Shown in pieces: positions 9,773 through 17,506 of a stretch of DNA of 64,000 nt (within the stretch, counting starts at the first letter, position 1; every line of letters starts with the position of its first letter). Origin of the DNA: Bartonella alsatica. GTDB taxonomy: Bacteria > Pseudomonadota > Alphaproteobacteria > Rhizobiales > Rhizobiaceae. The stretch spans positions 411,001-475,000 of the forward strand of contig NZ_CP058235.1 in NCBI RefSeq assembly GCF_013388295.1, written 5' to 3'. The notes beneath the pieces are model-generated. The model saw nothing but the letters and a program-made list of their open reading frames with translations. It was not told the DNA's origin and made no database searches. The translations under genes and the position numbers were made by a program.

Positions 9773-10159
9773 TTACCCAGTCATTGAATTAGATTGAATT
9801 AAAACATCCTCACCATTTGCTGATGCTTTTTTCTCTTGTACTTTAAATAGCTGTGCGCGTTGCAACTCTACATTGATTTCATGAAGAGTAACCTCAGCAC
9901 TTGTTTTTTGAAGCTGCAAATCACGAATCGAATTTAGAAGATTATCGCGTCTCTGCCGCGCTGCACGAGCAAAAGCAGAATACGCAAAATGGTGAACATC
10001 ATTATTGCCAGATTTACGTTCTTCGTCAATAATTTGCGCTTCCAATTCTAACACCATTCGCTCAAACTCTGCAATCATCATCTCAAGCTGTGCAATTTCA
10101 CGACGCTTCCCACGCATTTGAAACATCCTCAATTGCACTATACTTTCCCGTGGCTTCAT
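9773..10159 (-). CDS. FliJ-like coiled-coil protein beside ctrA
   Basis: A 128-residue, highly charged, almost entirely helical protein. Heptad-like stretches ('EIAQLEMMIAEFERMVLELEAQI', split over about residues 20-42) and 'RQRRDNLLNSIRDLQLQ' indicate a long coiled coil. This matches the FliJ-like flagellar export chaperone found beside ctrA in Rhizobiales, which escorts the export ATPase. I chose the Met at 10159 because AAGGAG lies 8 bases upstream; a longer form from 10189 lacks this. No other flagellar gene is in the window, so if this lineage lacks flagella the protein may have another role. It is divergent from ctrA. Confidence 0.7.
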   Translation of the reverse strand: MKPRESIVQLRMFQMRGKRREIAQLEMMIAEFERMVLELEAQIIDEERKSGNNDVHHFAYSAFARAARQRRDNLLNSIRDLQLQKTSAEVTLHEINVELQRAQLFKVQEKKASANGEDVLIQSNSMTG

Positions 10160-10429
10160 ACTCACTACTCCTTGATTAGGCCAGCTCAAAATTTACATTT
10201 GCACTCTTAATTGTTAACTACAATTTCTCTGACAAAAACAGTCAACTTTTTAATTTGAAACTATAATTTTTTGCTTTATCTTTAAAGCACCTACAAATAT
10301 AATATGCTTTAAAAAGAAATAATCATTTCTTCACTTTTCACCTCCATTATAGAATAAAGAGATTTAAAGCACAGTAAACAAAACTTAAAATTACAAAAAA
10401 GCAATTAAAGTAATATATTATAAGTTTTT

Positions 10430-10444
10430 TTAAGTTCAATTTTA
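10430..10444. promoter_or_regulatory. possible CtrA-type box
   Basis: TTAA-N7-TTTA, seven of eight bases of the CtrA consensus TTAA-N7-TTAA, lies in the ctrA upstream region. Chance occurrence is fairly likely in such AT-rich DNA. Confidence 0.25.
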
Positions 10445-10540
10445 GTAAAAAAGTTCTTTATTTTTTCATTATATAAAAAAATATGCGATTTTTCTAAAAT
10501 AATTTTCTAACCTCTTTCAAAAATAAAAATATTTTGTTAA

Positions 10541-10559
10541 CCACTATGATAGATAGTGG
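10541..10559. promoter_or_regulatory. operator-like palindrome upstream of ctrA
   Basis: CCACTAT-GATAG-ATAGTGG is a perfect 7-bp inverted repeat with a 5-base centre, about 160 bases upstream of the ctrA start. Two further AGTGGT half-like motifs follow downstream (near 10568 and 10652). It resembles a dimer operator, but the binding protein is unknown. A GANTC methylation site (GATTC, 10690-10694) lies just before the ctrA ribosome binding site. Confidence 0.4.
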
Positions 10560-10721
10560 GGAATTCAGTGGTGATTGTTACGCGTACTGCTGAAAATTTG
10601 TAAACACTTTCATTATTAAGTGTTTGATTTCATGAATTGTTTTTATCAACAGTGGTTTTACCAGCTGTTAAAATAAAAATGCTTCTTTTGATTCGTTAAG
10701 GAGCAAAGTGAGGGATCTAAA

Positions 10722-11423
10722 ATGCGCGTATTATTAATTGAAGATGATAAAGCAACGACTCAGAGCATTGAACTCATGCTAAAGTCAGCAAACTTTAATG
10801 TTTATATCACTGATCTAGGTGAAGAAGGGGTGGATTTAGGAAAGCTTTATGATTACGATATCATTTTGCTTGATTTGAATCTGCCTGATATGTCAGGTTA
10901 TGATGTCCTGCGAACTCTAAGATTGGCAAAAATAAAAACCCCTGTCCTTATTCTCTCCGGTATGAATGCCATTGAAGATAAGGTACGTGGTTTTGGTTTT
11001 GGTGCTGATGATTATATGACTAAACCTTTCCATAAGGATGAGCTTATTGCGCGTATTCATGCAGTTGTTCGCCGCTCGAAAGGGCATGCGCAATCAGTTA
11101 TTGTTACGGGTGATCTCACTGTTAATCTTGACACAAAAACAGTCGAAGTTGCTGGCCATCCTGTTCATTTAACTGGTAAAGAGTATCAGATGCTAGAACT
11201 TCTTTCTTTGCGCAAAGGTACTACACTCACCAAAGAAATGTTTCTCAATCATCTTTACGGTGGAATGGATGAACCAGAGCTTAAAATTATCGATGTTTTT
11301 ATTTGTAAACTACGGAAGAAATTGGAAACTGTCTCTTCTCGTGTAAACTACATCGATACAGTTTGGGGGCGAGGTTATGTGTTACGTGATCCAGTTGAAG
11401 AAAACGTACGTAAAACCGCTTAA
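10722..11423 (+). CDS. ctrA: cell-cycle response regulator CtrA
   Basis: CtrA is the master OmpR-type transcription factor that controls replication initiation, division and envelope genes in alphaproteobacteria. The 233-residue protein has a receiver domain (residues 1-118) with the acidic pair 'EDDK', phosphoacceptor Asp51 in '[13 protein letters not shown]' and Lys in 'YMTKPF'. A winged-helix domain (about 125-225) ends in 'RGYVLRDP'. It is phosphorylated by the CckA-ChpT relay; chpT lies 220 bases downstream on the other strand. A ribosome binding site (AAGGAGC) precedes the start and an intrinsic terminator follows. Its long upstream region contains a palindrome, a CtrA-like box and a GANTC site, consistent with autoregulated and methylation-linked control. 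Confidence 0.97.
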   Translation: MRVLLIEDDKATTQSIELMLKSANFNVYITDLGEEGVDLGKLYDYDIILLDLNLPDMSGYDVLRTLRLAKIKTPVLILSGMNAIEDKVRGFGFGADDYMTKPFHKDELIARIHAVVRRSKGHAQSVIVTGDLTVNLDTKTVEVAGHPVHLTGKEYQMLELLSLRKGTTLTKEMFLNHLYGGMDEPELKIIDVFICKLRKKLETVSSRVNYIDTVWGRGYVLRDPVEENVRKTA

Positions 11424-11443
11424 GCAATGAAAATGCACATTGT

Positions 11444-11476
11444 AAAATCTCGGAGTGTAGCGGGCCGGGATTTTTT
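11444..11476 (+). terminator. intrinsic terminator of ctrA
   Basis: A 10-bp stem (AAAATCTCGG with CCGGGATTTT, one G-U pair) is followed by a T-run, 20 bases after the ctrA stop codon. Confidence 0.8.
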
Positions 11477-11640
11477 CTCTGTTACAATAAAAGGCTCGCA
11501 CACACAAAAAAATTTTTGTATATAGCGAATTTTTAAAGCTTTAAAAATCTCAACTTTCCCATTTACGAATGCAATCTCATTGCTCCTGGATACAATCCAA
11601 GCGATATTTTTCAAATACGACTTAAGAACTTCTATCTTAT

Positions 11641-12279
11641 TCAGAGTCTCTTCACACTTTCCAAAATAATACAATTGTCAGTTTCATCGATATCTATTTT
11701 CATATCTGTCATCTGAGCAAGTAGCATTGTGTAATAAAATTGGATGACATGAGCATCGATAAGTTCTTCCTTAATATCCCCCTTATATAACGCAATAAAA
11801 TGAGAAGGAATACGTAAAGTTTTACCCAAAATTTCAAATCGAAAAGAACGTTTGTTTTCATCCTGCATAATCATAACAGTGATTTCTCCCCCACGAGAAA
11901 CTGTTGCATTTGCAACCAATAACAAATTAAGCAAAAATTTAACTTCATTCTTTGGTAAAAGCAGAGCAGGAGCTTGCCATTTTAAAATTGCTTTTTCTTC
12001 CTTCATATATTGTTGAGCCACCTGCTCAGCAGAACGTATATCCATTTTTTCCGCATTTGCACCTGCAAAGCCAAAAGCCAATCGCGCAAATTGTAAACGT
12101 GCAGAAGCACTAGCGACGGACCAACGCACCAATTGCAAAGCATCTTCTTCAGCTCCTCCCTCATCATAGAGCTCCATAGCATTTTGAATAGCACCAACAG
12201 GTGAAATCAAATCATGGCAAAGACGGCTACAAAGCAAAGCAGCAAGATCCGTAGGCTTCAAAGAAACAGCTAATGTCAT
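11641..12279 (-). CDS. chpT: histidine phosphotransferase ChpT
   Basis: ChpT passes phosphate from the hybrid kinase CckA to CtrA and CpdR. The 212-residue protein begins with a helical-hairpin dimerisation region carrying the phosphoacceptor His22 in 'SRLCHDLISPVGAI'. A degenerate, non-ATP-binding HATPase-like domain follows, in which 'LPKNEVKFLLNLLLVA' aligns with the ChpT family. Its length matches ChpT of Rhizobiales (about 210). It is convergent with ctrA across 217 bases that hold the ctrA terminator. Placement beside ctrA makes the assignment strong. Confidence 0.93.
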   Translation of the reverse strand: MTLAVSLKPTDLAALLCSRLCHDLISPVGAIQNAMELYDEGGAEEDALQLVRWSVASASARLQFARLAFGFAGANAEKMDIRSAEQVAQQYMKEEKAILKWQAPALLLPKNEVKFLLNLLLVANATVSRGGEITVMIMQDENKRSFRFEILGKTLRIPSHFIALYKGDIKEELIDAHVIQFYYTMLLAQMTDMKIDIDETDNCIILESVKRL

Positions 12280-12497
12280 AATTATTGAGAACTCCCAGAC
12301 TTAAAAACAAGATTTTTTTTAAAATAAAATTCTTAACATCCAATACATATACATATAAGAAACTTAAAAAATACGCGGAAATTTTTTCCGAAACAAATTC
12401 AAGAATTTAAATAACCTTACATCTTATTTTTTATTTGAATAGAATGAAAATCCTAATATTATCTTTTTGTTTATAACTAATAAAAGGAAAAAACTCT

Positions 12498-13094
12498 ATG
12501 GCTCTCTCTCTTCTAACACACTGGTACAAAAGCACTGTATCTGTAATCTTCCTTTTATTCGTCATCATAAATACTGCTAATGCCCAACTCAAACCAATAC
12601 AACAAAACGAACCTTATTATTCGCTGCAAGAAATTATCGATTCCGGTCATATTTTTTTTGGAAAAACTACCGGCGGTATAGCAGCAGCAATTCAAAATAT
12701 CTTTTCACAATACGGTTATCCAAATGCCTATATTTTAGGGGAAGAAGCTTCTGGAGCCTTTTTCGCTGGATTAACCTATGGCGAAGGAGAGATTTTTACA
12801 AAAATTTACGGTCAGCAGAAAGTTTTTTGGCAAGGTCCTTCTGTAGGATGGGATTTTGGTGGCCAAGGTTCCCGTTTAATGATTTTAGTTTACGATCTTA
12901 ATAATATAAATAATTTATGGGGACGCTATGGTGGTATTTCAGGTTCGGCCTATTTAATTGCAGGTGTTGGTTTTCATGTCCTGAAACGTCACAATGTCTT
13001 ATTAGTTCCGATACGGACAGGTATTGGGGCACGCCTCGGCATCAATGTAGGATATTTAAAATTAACACCCAAACCAACATGGAACCCATTTTAA
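12498..13094 (+). CDS. eipA: DUF1134 periplasmic protein EipA
   Basis: A 198-residue exported protein with a signal peptide (about residues 1-29, cleavage likely after 'NTANA'). It carries the DUF1134 domain, seen in the glycine-rich 'SVGWDFGGQGSRLM' and 'GGISGSAYLIAGVGF'. In Brucella the DUF1134 protein EipA is a periplasmic beta-barrel-like protein needed for cell-envelope integrity and virulence. Ribosome binding site AAGGA is 8-10 bases before the ATG. The next gene starts 27 bases on, so the two are probably co-transcribed. Symbol transferred by family similarity. Confidence 0.85.
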   Translation: MALSLLTHWYKSTVSVIFLLFVIINTANAQLKPIQQNEPYYSLQEIIDSGHIFFGKTTGGIAAAIQNIFSQYGYPNAYILGEEASGAFFAGLTYGEGEIFTKIYGQQKVFWQGPSVGWDFGGQGSRLMILVYDLNNINNLWGRYGGISGSAYLIAGVGFHVLKRHNVLLVPIRTGIGARLGINVGYLKLTPKPTWNPF

Positions 13095-13121
13095 ACAAAA
13101 TCTTATTAAGAAAGAGGATTT

Positions 13122-13772
13122 ATGCTTATCCAATCATTTCTTTTTTTCATTCTTGGAGTTGCCTCCACTTCCTGGTTACTGGTACTGTTTTCCCCTGTCA
13201 TTTGGCGTAGAGCTATTCATTTTGCGCATAAATATGTTTCTGCACAAATTCCATTATCACTCACTGAAATACAAGCAAACTACGATTTTCTCTGTGCACA
13301 ACATGCTGTGGTACTAGCACACAATGAACAAAAATATGAATTTTTACAAAAAAAATATGCGCAACAGAAAATACAACTTAGCCAAGTAACAGAACAGCTT
13401 TATCGATCATGTCTTCCTACACAAAATGCATCTTCCTTCCAAAAAGAAGCTACTGCAACAAAACAAAATCCTGACACAACAAACTCTTTCATAATGGAAA
13501 TTAAAAATATGCGTAAAAAAATCGCACATTATCAAAAACATTTACAAAAAATTCAAATCAATGAGCTTGACACCGTAGCAAACCACCAACTCCTGGATGA
13601 ACTGCGTGAAGAGACACAGGAATTAGCAGCAACCTTAGCTGCTCAAATAGCGCTACAAGAAGGTAAAACATCTCCCATCAACACATTGATCCAAAATTCT
13701 AAAAGCAAAAATGATCTAGCATCACGTATTCGTGAAAAAATAACCTGCACTAAAAAAACACCTCTTACATAA
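13122..13772 (+). CDS. coiled-coil inner-membrane protein of unknown function
   Basis: A 216-residue protein with one N-terminal membrane segment (about residues 5-27), followed by two helical coiled-coil stretches (about 65-95 and 120-160) separated by a polar Ser/Thr/Gln linker. It is likely anchored in the inner membrane. No catalytic motif was seen. A good ribosome binding site (AGAGGA) precedes the ATG. The 27-base gap after eipA suggests a shared transcript and an envelope role. Confidence 0.7.
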   Translation: MLIQSFLFFILGVASTSWLLVLFSPVIWRRAIHFAHKYVSAQIPLSLTEIQANYDFLCAQHAVVLAHNEQKYEFLQKKYAQQKIQLSQVTEQLYRSCLPTQNASSFQKEATATKQNPDTTNSFIMEIKNMRKKIAHYQKHLQKIQINELDTVANHQLLDELREETQELAATLAAQIALQEGKTSPINTLIQNSKSKNDLASRIREKITCTKKTPLT

Positions 13773-14019
13773 GTTGTTTTTAAAACGACCTAAGGAAACA
13801 TCTGAATTGATAAATGTTAACTATATCCCCTGTGATTGAAATATTTTCGTTATCATCTTGAGATGAAAAATATAAAATATGCCTTTATATATAAGCGACT
13901 ATTACTAATAGTATAACTATTAATTTTGGCTATGTTTTTAATTACAAATCAAAAAATATCTCCAAAATATAACTAAAATAAAGCCCTCTATTAAATAACT
14001 TTAAAGATAAAATATTTTC

Positions 14020-15138
14020 TCAAAAATGATAAAAATCTTTTATTCGCTGGATAATTATATCCTGATCATTTTGTGTCAAATAAGGATGCATCGGTAAACT
14101 TAAAACACAATTCCCTAAAGACTCAGAGACAGAAAGGGAATCTTTTACATAAGGGAAATGTTTATAAGCGGGCTGTTGATGCAATGGGGTTTTGTAATAA
14201 ACCATGGTAGGAATAGAGTTTTTCTGTAAATAATCCTTTAATTTGTCACGCTCTTCTACCTTAAGAGTATATTGGGCATAGGCACAACGAACATTTTCTC
14301 CCACTTCTGGAACTGTAACAATATCTTTTAACTCATTAGAATAATATTGAGCAATTGCCCTACGCCTTTCCATTTCTTCTTCAAAGATCACAAACTTTTC
14401 TAACAAAATTGCAGCTTGAATAGTATCTAAACGTGAATTCATACCGATACGCACATTGTCATATTGTGTTTCACCCTTACCATGAAAGAGAATAGAACGT
14501 AAAATTTTTGCCAAATGATCATCATTGGTCATCATAGCGCCTCCATCGCCATAACAGCCCAATGGTTTTGCAGGATAAAAACTTGTCGCAGCCACTTCAC
14601 CAAAAGCCCCACACATAATATTACCGCTTTTTCCTCCCATTGATTGAGCAGCATCTTCAATAAGAACAAGATTTTCCTTTGCTGCGACTTTAGCAAGTTG
14701 CGCATAATCAGCAGGAAGTCCAAACAAATCAACAGCAATAATTGCTTTTGGTTTAAGGCGTCCCTCTTTTTTAATCATTTCGATCGCTTCACAAAGCTTT
14801 TCGCTATCAATATTGAATGTATCGGGCAAAACATCAACAAAAACAGGTTCAGCTCCCACCAATGCAACCACTTCAGCAGTAGCGGAAAATGTAAAGCTAG
14901 GACAAAAAACAGCATCACCTAGACCAATATTTTTAGCCATAAGAGGCATCTTCAATGCATCCGTTCCATTGGCGCAAGCGACCACATGTTTAACACCAAG
15001 ATAATCCGCCAATCGTTCTTCAAATTCTGTTACTTTTGGCCCCAAAACATACTTACCACTGGCGATCACATGCGCAATTGCAGAATTAATTTTGTCTTCA
15101 ATACGCGCACGCTGCGCTCCAAGGTCAATGAATTGCAT
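14020..15138 (-). CDS. DegT/DnrJ/EryC1/StrS-family sugar aminotransferase
   Basis: A PLP-dependent aminotransferase of 372 residues that adds an amino group to a keto-sugar nucleotide, as in WbpE/WlbC-type pathways for diacetamido sugars of surface polysaccharide. Visible are 'CANGTDALKM' (phosphate-binding loop), 'LIEDAAQSMGG' (cofactor-ring Asp), the Schiff-base Lys in 'SFYPAKPLGCYGDGG' (about Lys191) and 'MNSRLDTIQAAIL'. I start at 15138 because GGAG lies 5 bases upstream; seven extra N-terminal residues are possible. It follows the Gfo/Idh/MocA dehydrogenase by 48 bases, which would supply its keto-sugar substrate. The exact sugar is not determinable. Confidence 0.88.
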   Translation of the reverse strand: MQFIDLGAQRARIEDKINSAIAHVIASGKYVLGPKVTEFEERLADYLGVKHVVACANGTDALKMPLMAKNIGLGDAVFCPSFTFSATAEVVALVGAEPVFVDVLPDTFNIDSEKLCEAIEMIKKEGRLKPKAIIAVDLFGLPADYAQLAKVAAKENLVLIEDAAQSMGGKSGNIMCGAFGEVAATSFYPAKPLGCYGDGGAMMTNDDHLAKILRSILFHGKGETQYDNVRIGMNSRLDTIQAAILLEKFVIFEEEMERRRAIAQYYSNELKDIVTVPEVGENVRCAYAQYTLKVEERDKLKDYLQKNSIPTMVYYKTPLHQQPAYKHFPYVKDSLSVSESLGNCVLSLPMHPYLTQNDQDIIIQRIKDFYHF

Positions 15139-15186
15139 ATTAACTCCATTGATTACCACAATAATGCAAAACGCTACTTGTCTCTT

Positions 15187-16143
15187 TTATCTATGATAAT
15201 TGATACGAGCAGCAGTTAAAATCCGTAAAACAGCAATAGCATCATCACCATTTGTGCGAGGCAATTGACGCGTTTCAATACAATGAAGGAAATGCTGCAA
15301 TTCACAAGTAAGTGGCAAATCTTCACAAACATCAATGTAATTTAACTCATCAGTGCTAAAAGCCCATTCTTTATTCTCCTTCCAAACAGTAAAACGGTGC
15401 AACGCCAATTTACGGCTCCATGGTTCCATATCATCAAAAACGAGCATAGCTTTTGTTCCAACAACCGTTAAACGCCTTTCACGATAAGGACTAAGACGTG
15501 AAGTAAAAAGATGGCTACGTACACCATTTGGAAAAGTCATATGAATATGGGCAAAATCAGAACAATAATCAATGACAGCAGCCCCTTCACTCCGAATTTC
15601 AGAAGGTTCACATCCTGTCAAAGCCAAAATCATTGAGAGATCATGAGGAGCAAGATCCCATAAAGCATCACTTTGCGTATGAAATTTTCCGAAGCCTAGC
15701 CGATGAGAATAAATATAACGCACATCCCCCAATTCTCCCTTTTCCACCAACTCATACATTTTTTCAAAAGCAGGATGAAACCGTAAAATATGGCCTACCA
15801 TCAAAATCCGTTCATATTGTCTAGCAATTTGCACTTGATGTTCAGCATCTGAAACATTCAAAGCTATTGGTTTTTCAACAAGGACATCTTTACCATTTTT
15901 TATAGCCCGCAACACATTTTCTGTATGAAATTGTGGAGGTAACGCTAAAACCAGTGCATCAACCTCTTTATAAGTAAAAAGATTATCAGGCGCGATAACA
16001 TCAACGCCATACATATTTGCAAAACTTGCAGCGCGAGCACTATCAATATCAGAAACTGCTGCTAAAGCTCCAAGATTTTGGAGTGTTCGTATATGATTTC
16101 CACCCCAATAACCGCATCCTAAAACCGCTACCTGTGGCACCAT
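15187..16143 (-). CDS. Gfo/Idh/MocA-family sugar dehydrogenase
   Basis: A 318-residue NAD(P)-dependent oxidoreductase. The N-terminal Rossmann fold shows 'VAVLGCGYWGGNHIRTL' and the family motif 'VLVEKPIA' with the catalytic-region Lys. A C-terminal alpha/beta domain follows, with 'HDLSMILALTG'. It resembles WlbA/WbpB enzymes that oxidise UDP-GlcNAc-uronate at C3. With the aminotransferase directly downstream it would form a 3-oxo then 3-amino sugar. No acetyltransferase or epimerase lies beside them, so the rest of the pathway must be elsewhere. Function in LPS or surface glycan synthesis is inferred. Confidence 0.87.
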   Translation of the reverse strand: MVPQVAVLGCGYWGGNHIRTLQNLGALAAVSDIDSARAASFANMYGVDVIAPDNLFTYKEVDALVLALPPQFHTENVLRAIKNGKDVLVEKPIALNVSDAEHQVQIARQYERILMVGHILRFHPAFEKMYELVEKGELGDVRYIYSHRLGFGKFHTQSDALWDLAPHDLSMILALTGCEPSEIRSEGAAVIDYCSDFAHIHMTFPNGVRSHLFTSRLSPYRERRLTVVGTKAMLVFDDMEPWSRKLALHRFTVWKENKEWAFSTDELNYIDVCEDLPLTCELQHFLHCIETRQLPRTNGDDAIAVLRILTAARINYHR

Positions 16144-16312
16144 TTTTATGCCTCACCCTACTCATCATATAAAAAATTATATTTTACTATACTCCATATC
16201 GAGGATAAAATAGAAAGACAAGAGAAAAGCTTAAAAACGATGCTTGACATCTTATTATTCTACCTTTTATATCCGCAAAAAATAGATAAGTTGCAATTAT
16301 ATTTTTTATTTT

Positions 16313-16386
16313 GGCGGAGTAGCTCAGTAGGTTAGAGCAGAGGAATCATAATCCTTGTGTCGGGGGTTCAAATCCCTCCTCCGCTA
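16313..16386 (+). tRNA. tRNA-Met (anticodon CAT)
   Basis: A 74-base cloverleaf: acceptor GGCGGAG with CTCCGCT, D-arm AGCTCAGTAGGTTAGAGC, anticodon loop with CAT within GAATCATAATC, and T-arm GGGGGTTCAAATCCCTC. The sequence type matches the elongator tRNA-Met of Rhizobiales. A tRNA-Ile2 with modified C34 shares this anticodon but usually differs in body. The following bases are CCG, so the CCA end is not fully encoded. Phage debris lies just downstream. Confidence 0.92.
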
Positions 16387-16562
16387 CCGTTTTATTTTAT
16401 TATAGCTTGACTGTAGCTTGCCAGCAGGTTTTGTATATTTTGACACTAGGTTTTGTAACAATTTATTTTTTTTCAAAGGATTTTTAAGGGGTTCTCAAGG
16501 GGTCTTCAAAGATCTTTCAAAGGGTATTTAAATCCTCTTTTATGATCTGTTCCTAACAGCCT

Positions 16563-16907
16563 CTATTCTTCACTGCTTTCTTTTCCCTTGTTTGGAGCTT
16601 CGAGTATAATTTCTGTGGTGTATCCGCTTTGCTTCTCATAGCAGTGGGTGACAGTGGAAGCTTTCCATGAACCATTGATTTCGCCCCGAAACCCTTGAAG
16701 AAGCAGAGGTTGATCCGCCATGATTTCTGGACGACCCGCAAGGATCAAAGAACCACTGCCCACAGCACGACACAACCTATCCGACTCGGAAGCAGCAGCA
16801 GCTTGTGCTTCCTCCTCACAAGTGTAACAAGTGCGCAGACGGTGCACGGGACCGCTAAACCCATTGACCAAATCAACAGCCCAAGAGGAATATCTGTAAC
16901 CATCATA
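16563..16907 (-). pseudogene. remnant of P2-type phage tail gene D (late control protein)
   Basis: The frame encodes about 115 residues equal to the C-terminus of phage P2 gpD-family tail proteins. 'TCEEEAQAAAASESDRL' matches the family's Tyr-Ala-Thr-Glu-Glu-Ala-Gln-type helix. 'GRPEIMADQPLLLQGF', 'RGEINGSW' and 'SGYTTEIILEAP' match the final beta-rich part. It is open upstream to about 16907 with no start codon and no N-terminal two thirds (full gpD is over 300 residues). No other tail gene was recognised. It lies 180 bases from tRNA-Met, a typical integration site, and represents prophage debris. Confidence 0.75.
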
Positions 16908-17506
16908 ATAAAAGCTTGAAATGATTTAATGATACCTATGTCAATAAGGGTTAAGCCTTTTTCAAGCATATAAATACAACAAAAGCGCCTATTAAAATCC
17001 TTATACTGTTAAACAAAAAACCAAACGCTAATATACTCTTCATTTATTCACCAACAACACGAACAAAGCAATGAATACATCAACTTCCTTAAAGTAATCA
17101 GTATACCACTTTATAAAATGTATAAATCCAAGAGCTTATATTTTATTACAAATATAGCAATAGCCGCTGTATTGATATTAATTAATTTTATATTTGTAAA
17201 AATCAATAAATAATGTTTTTTATATTACTTCAATTACTTATTCATAATCTATTTAAAATTGCTATCCAATAATATTTACTATCAATAAATTCATAATCAC
17301 AATGAATTATATATTATAATTTTATTATAATGATCATAATAATAAAATTATAATATTAAAAATATTATGTATTTTATAAATATTTATTATTAATATTTAC
17401 AATAAAATTAAAATAAGATATTCGTACGTAAAGTTATTTACATCTAAAAATGCTTATCCTTCTTATAAGCGGGGAGCTTTTAATAATTATAAGGAGAATA
17501 AATATT
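16908..17506. other. very AT-rich spacer
   Basis: About 600 bases with almost no G or C between roughly 17150 and 17420 and no gene-like frame. It must contain the autotransporter promoter, with ribosome binding site AAGGAG at 17491-17496. The composition contrasts with neighbouring genes. Confidence 0.5.

Noticed and set aside
17100..17450. Extremely AT-rich stretch considered as a replication origin
   Set aside because: No DnaA-box cluster was seen and no replication gene adjoins it. It looks like low-complexity DNA upstream of a surface gene.
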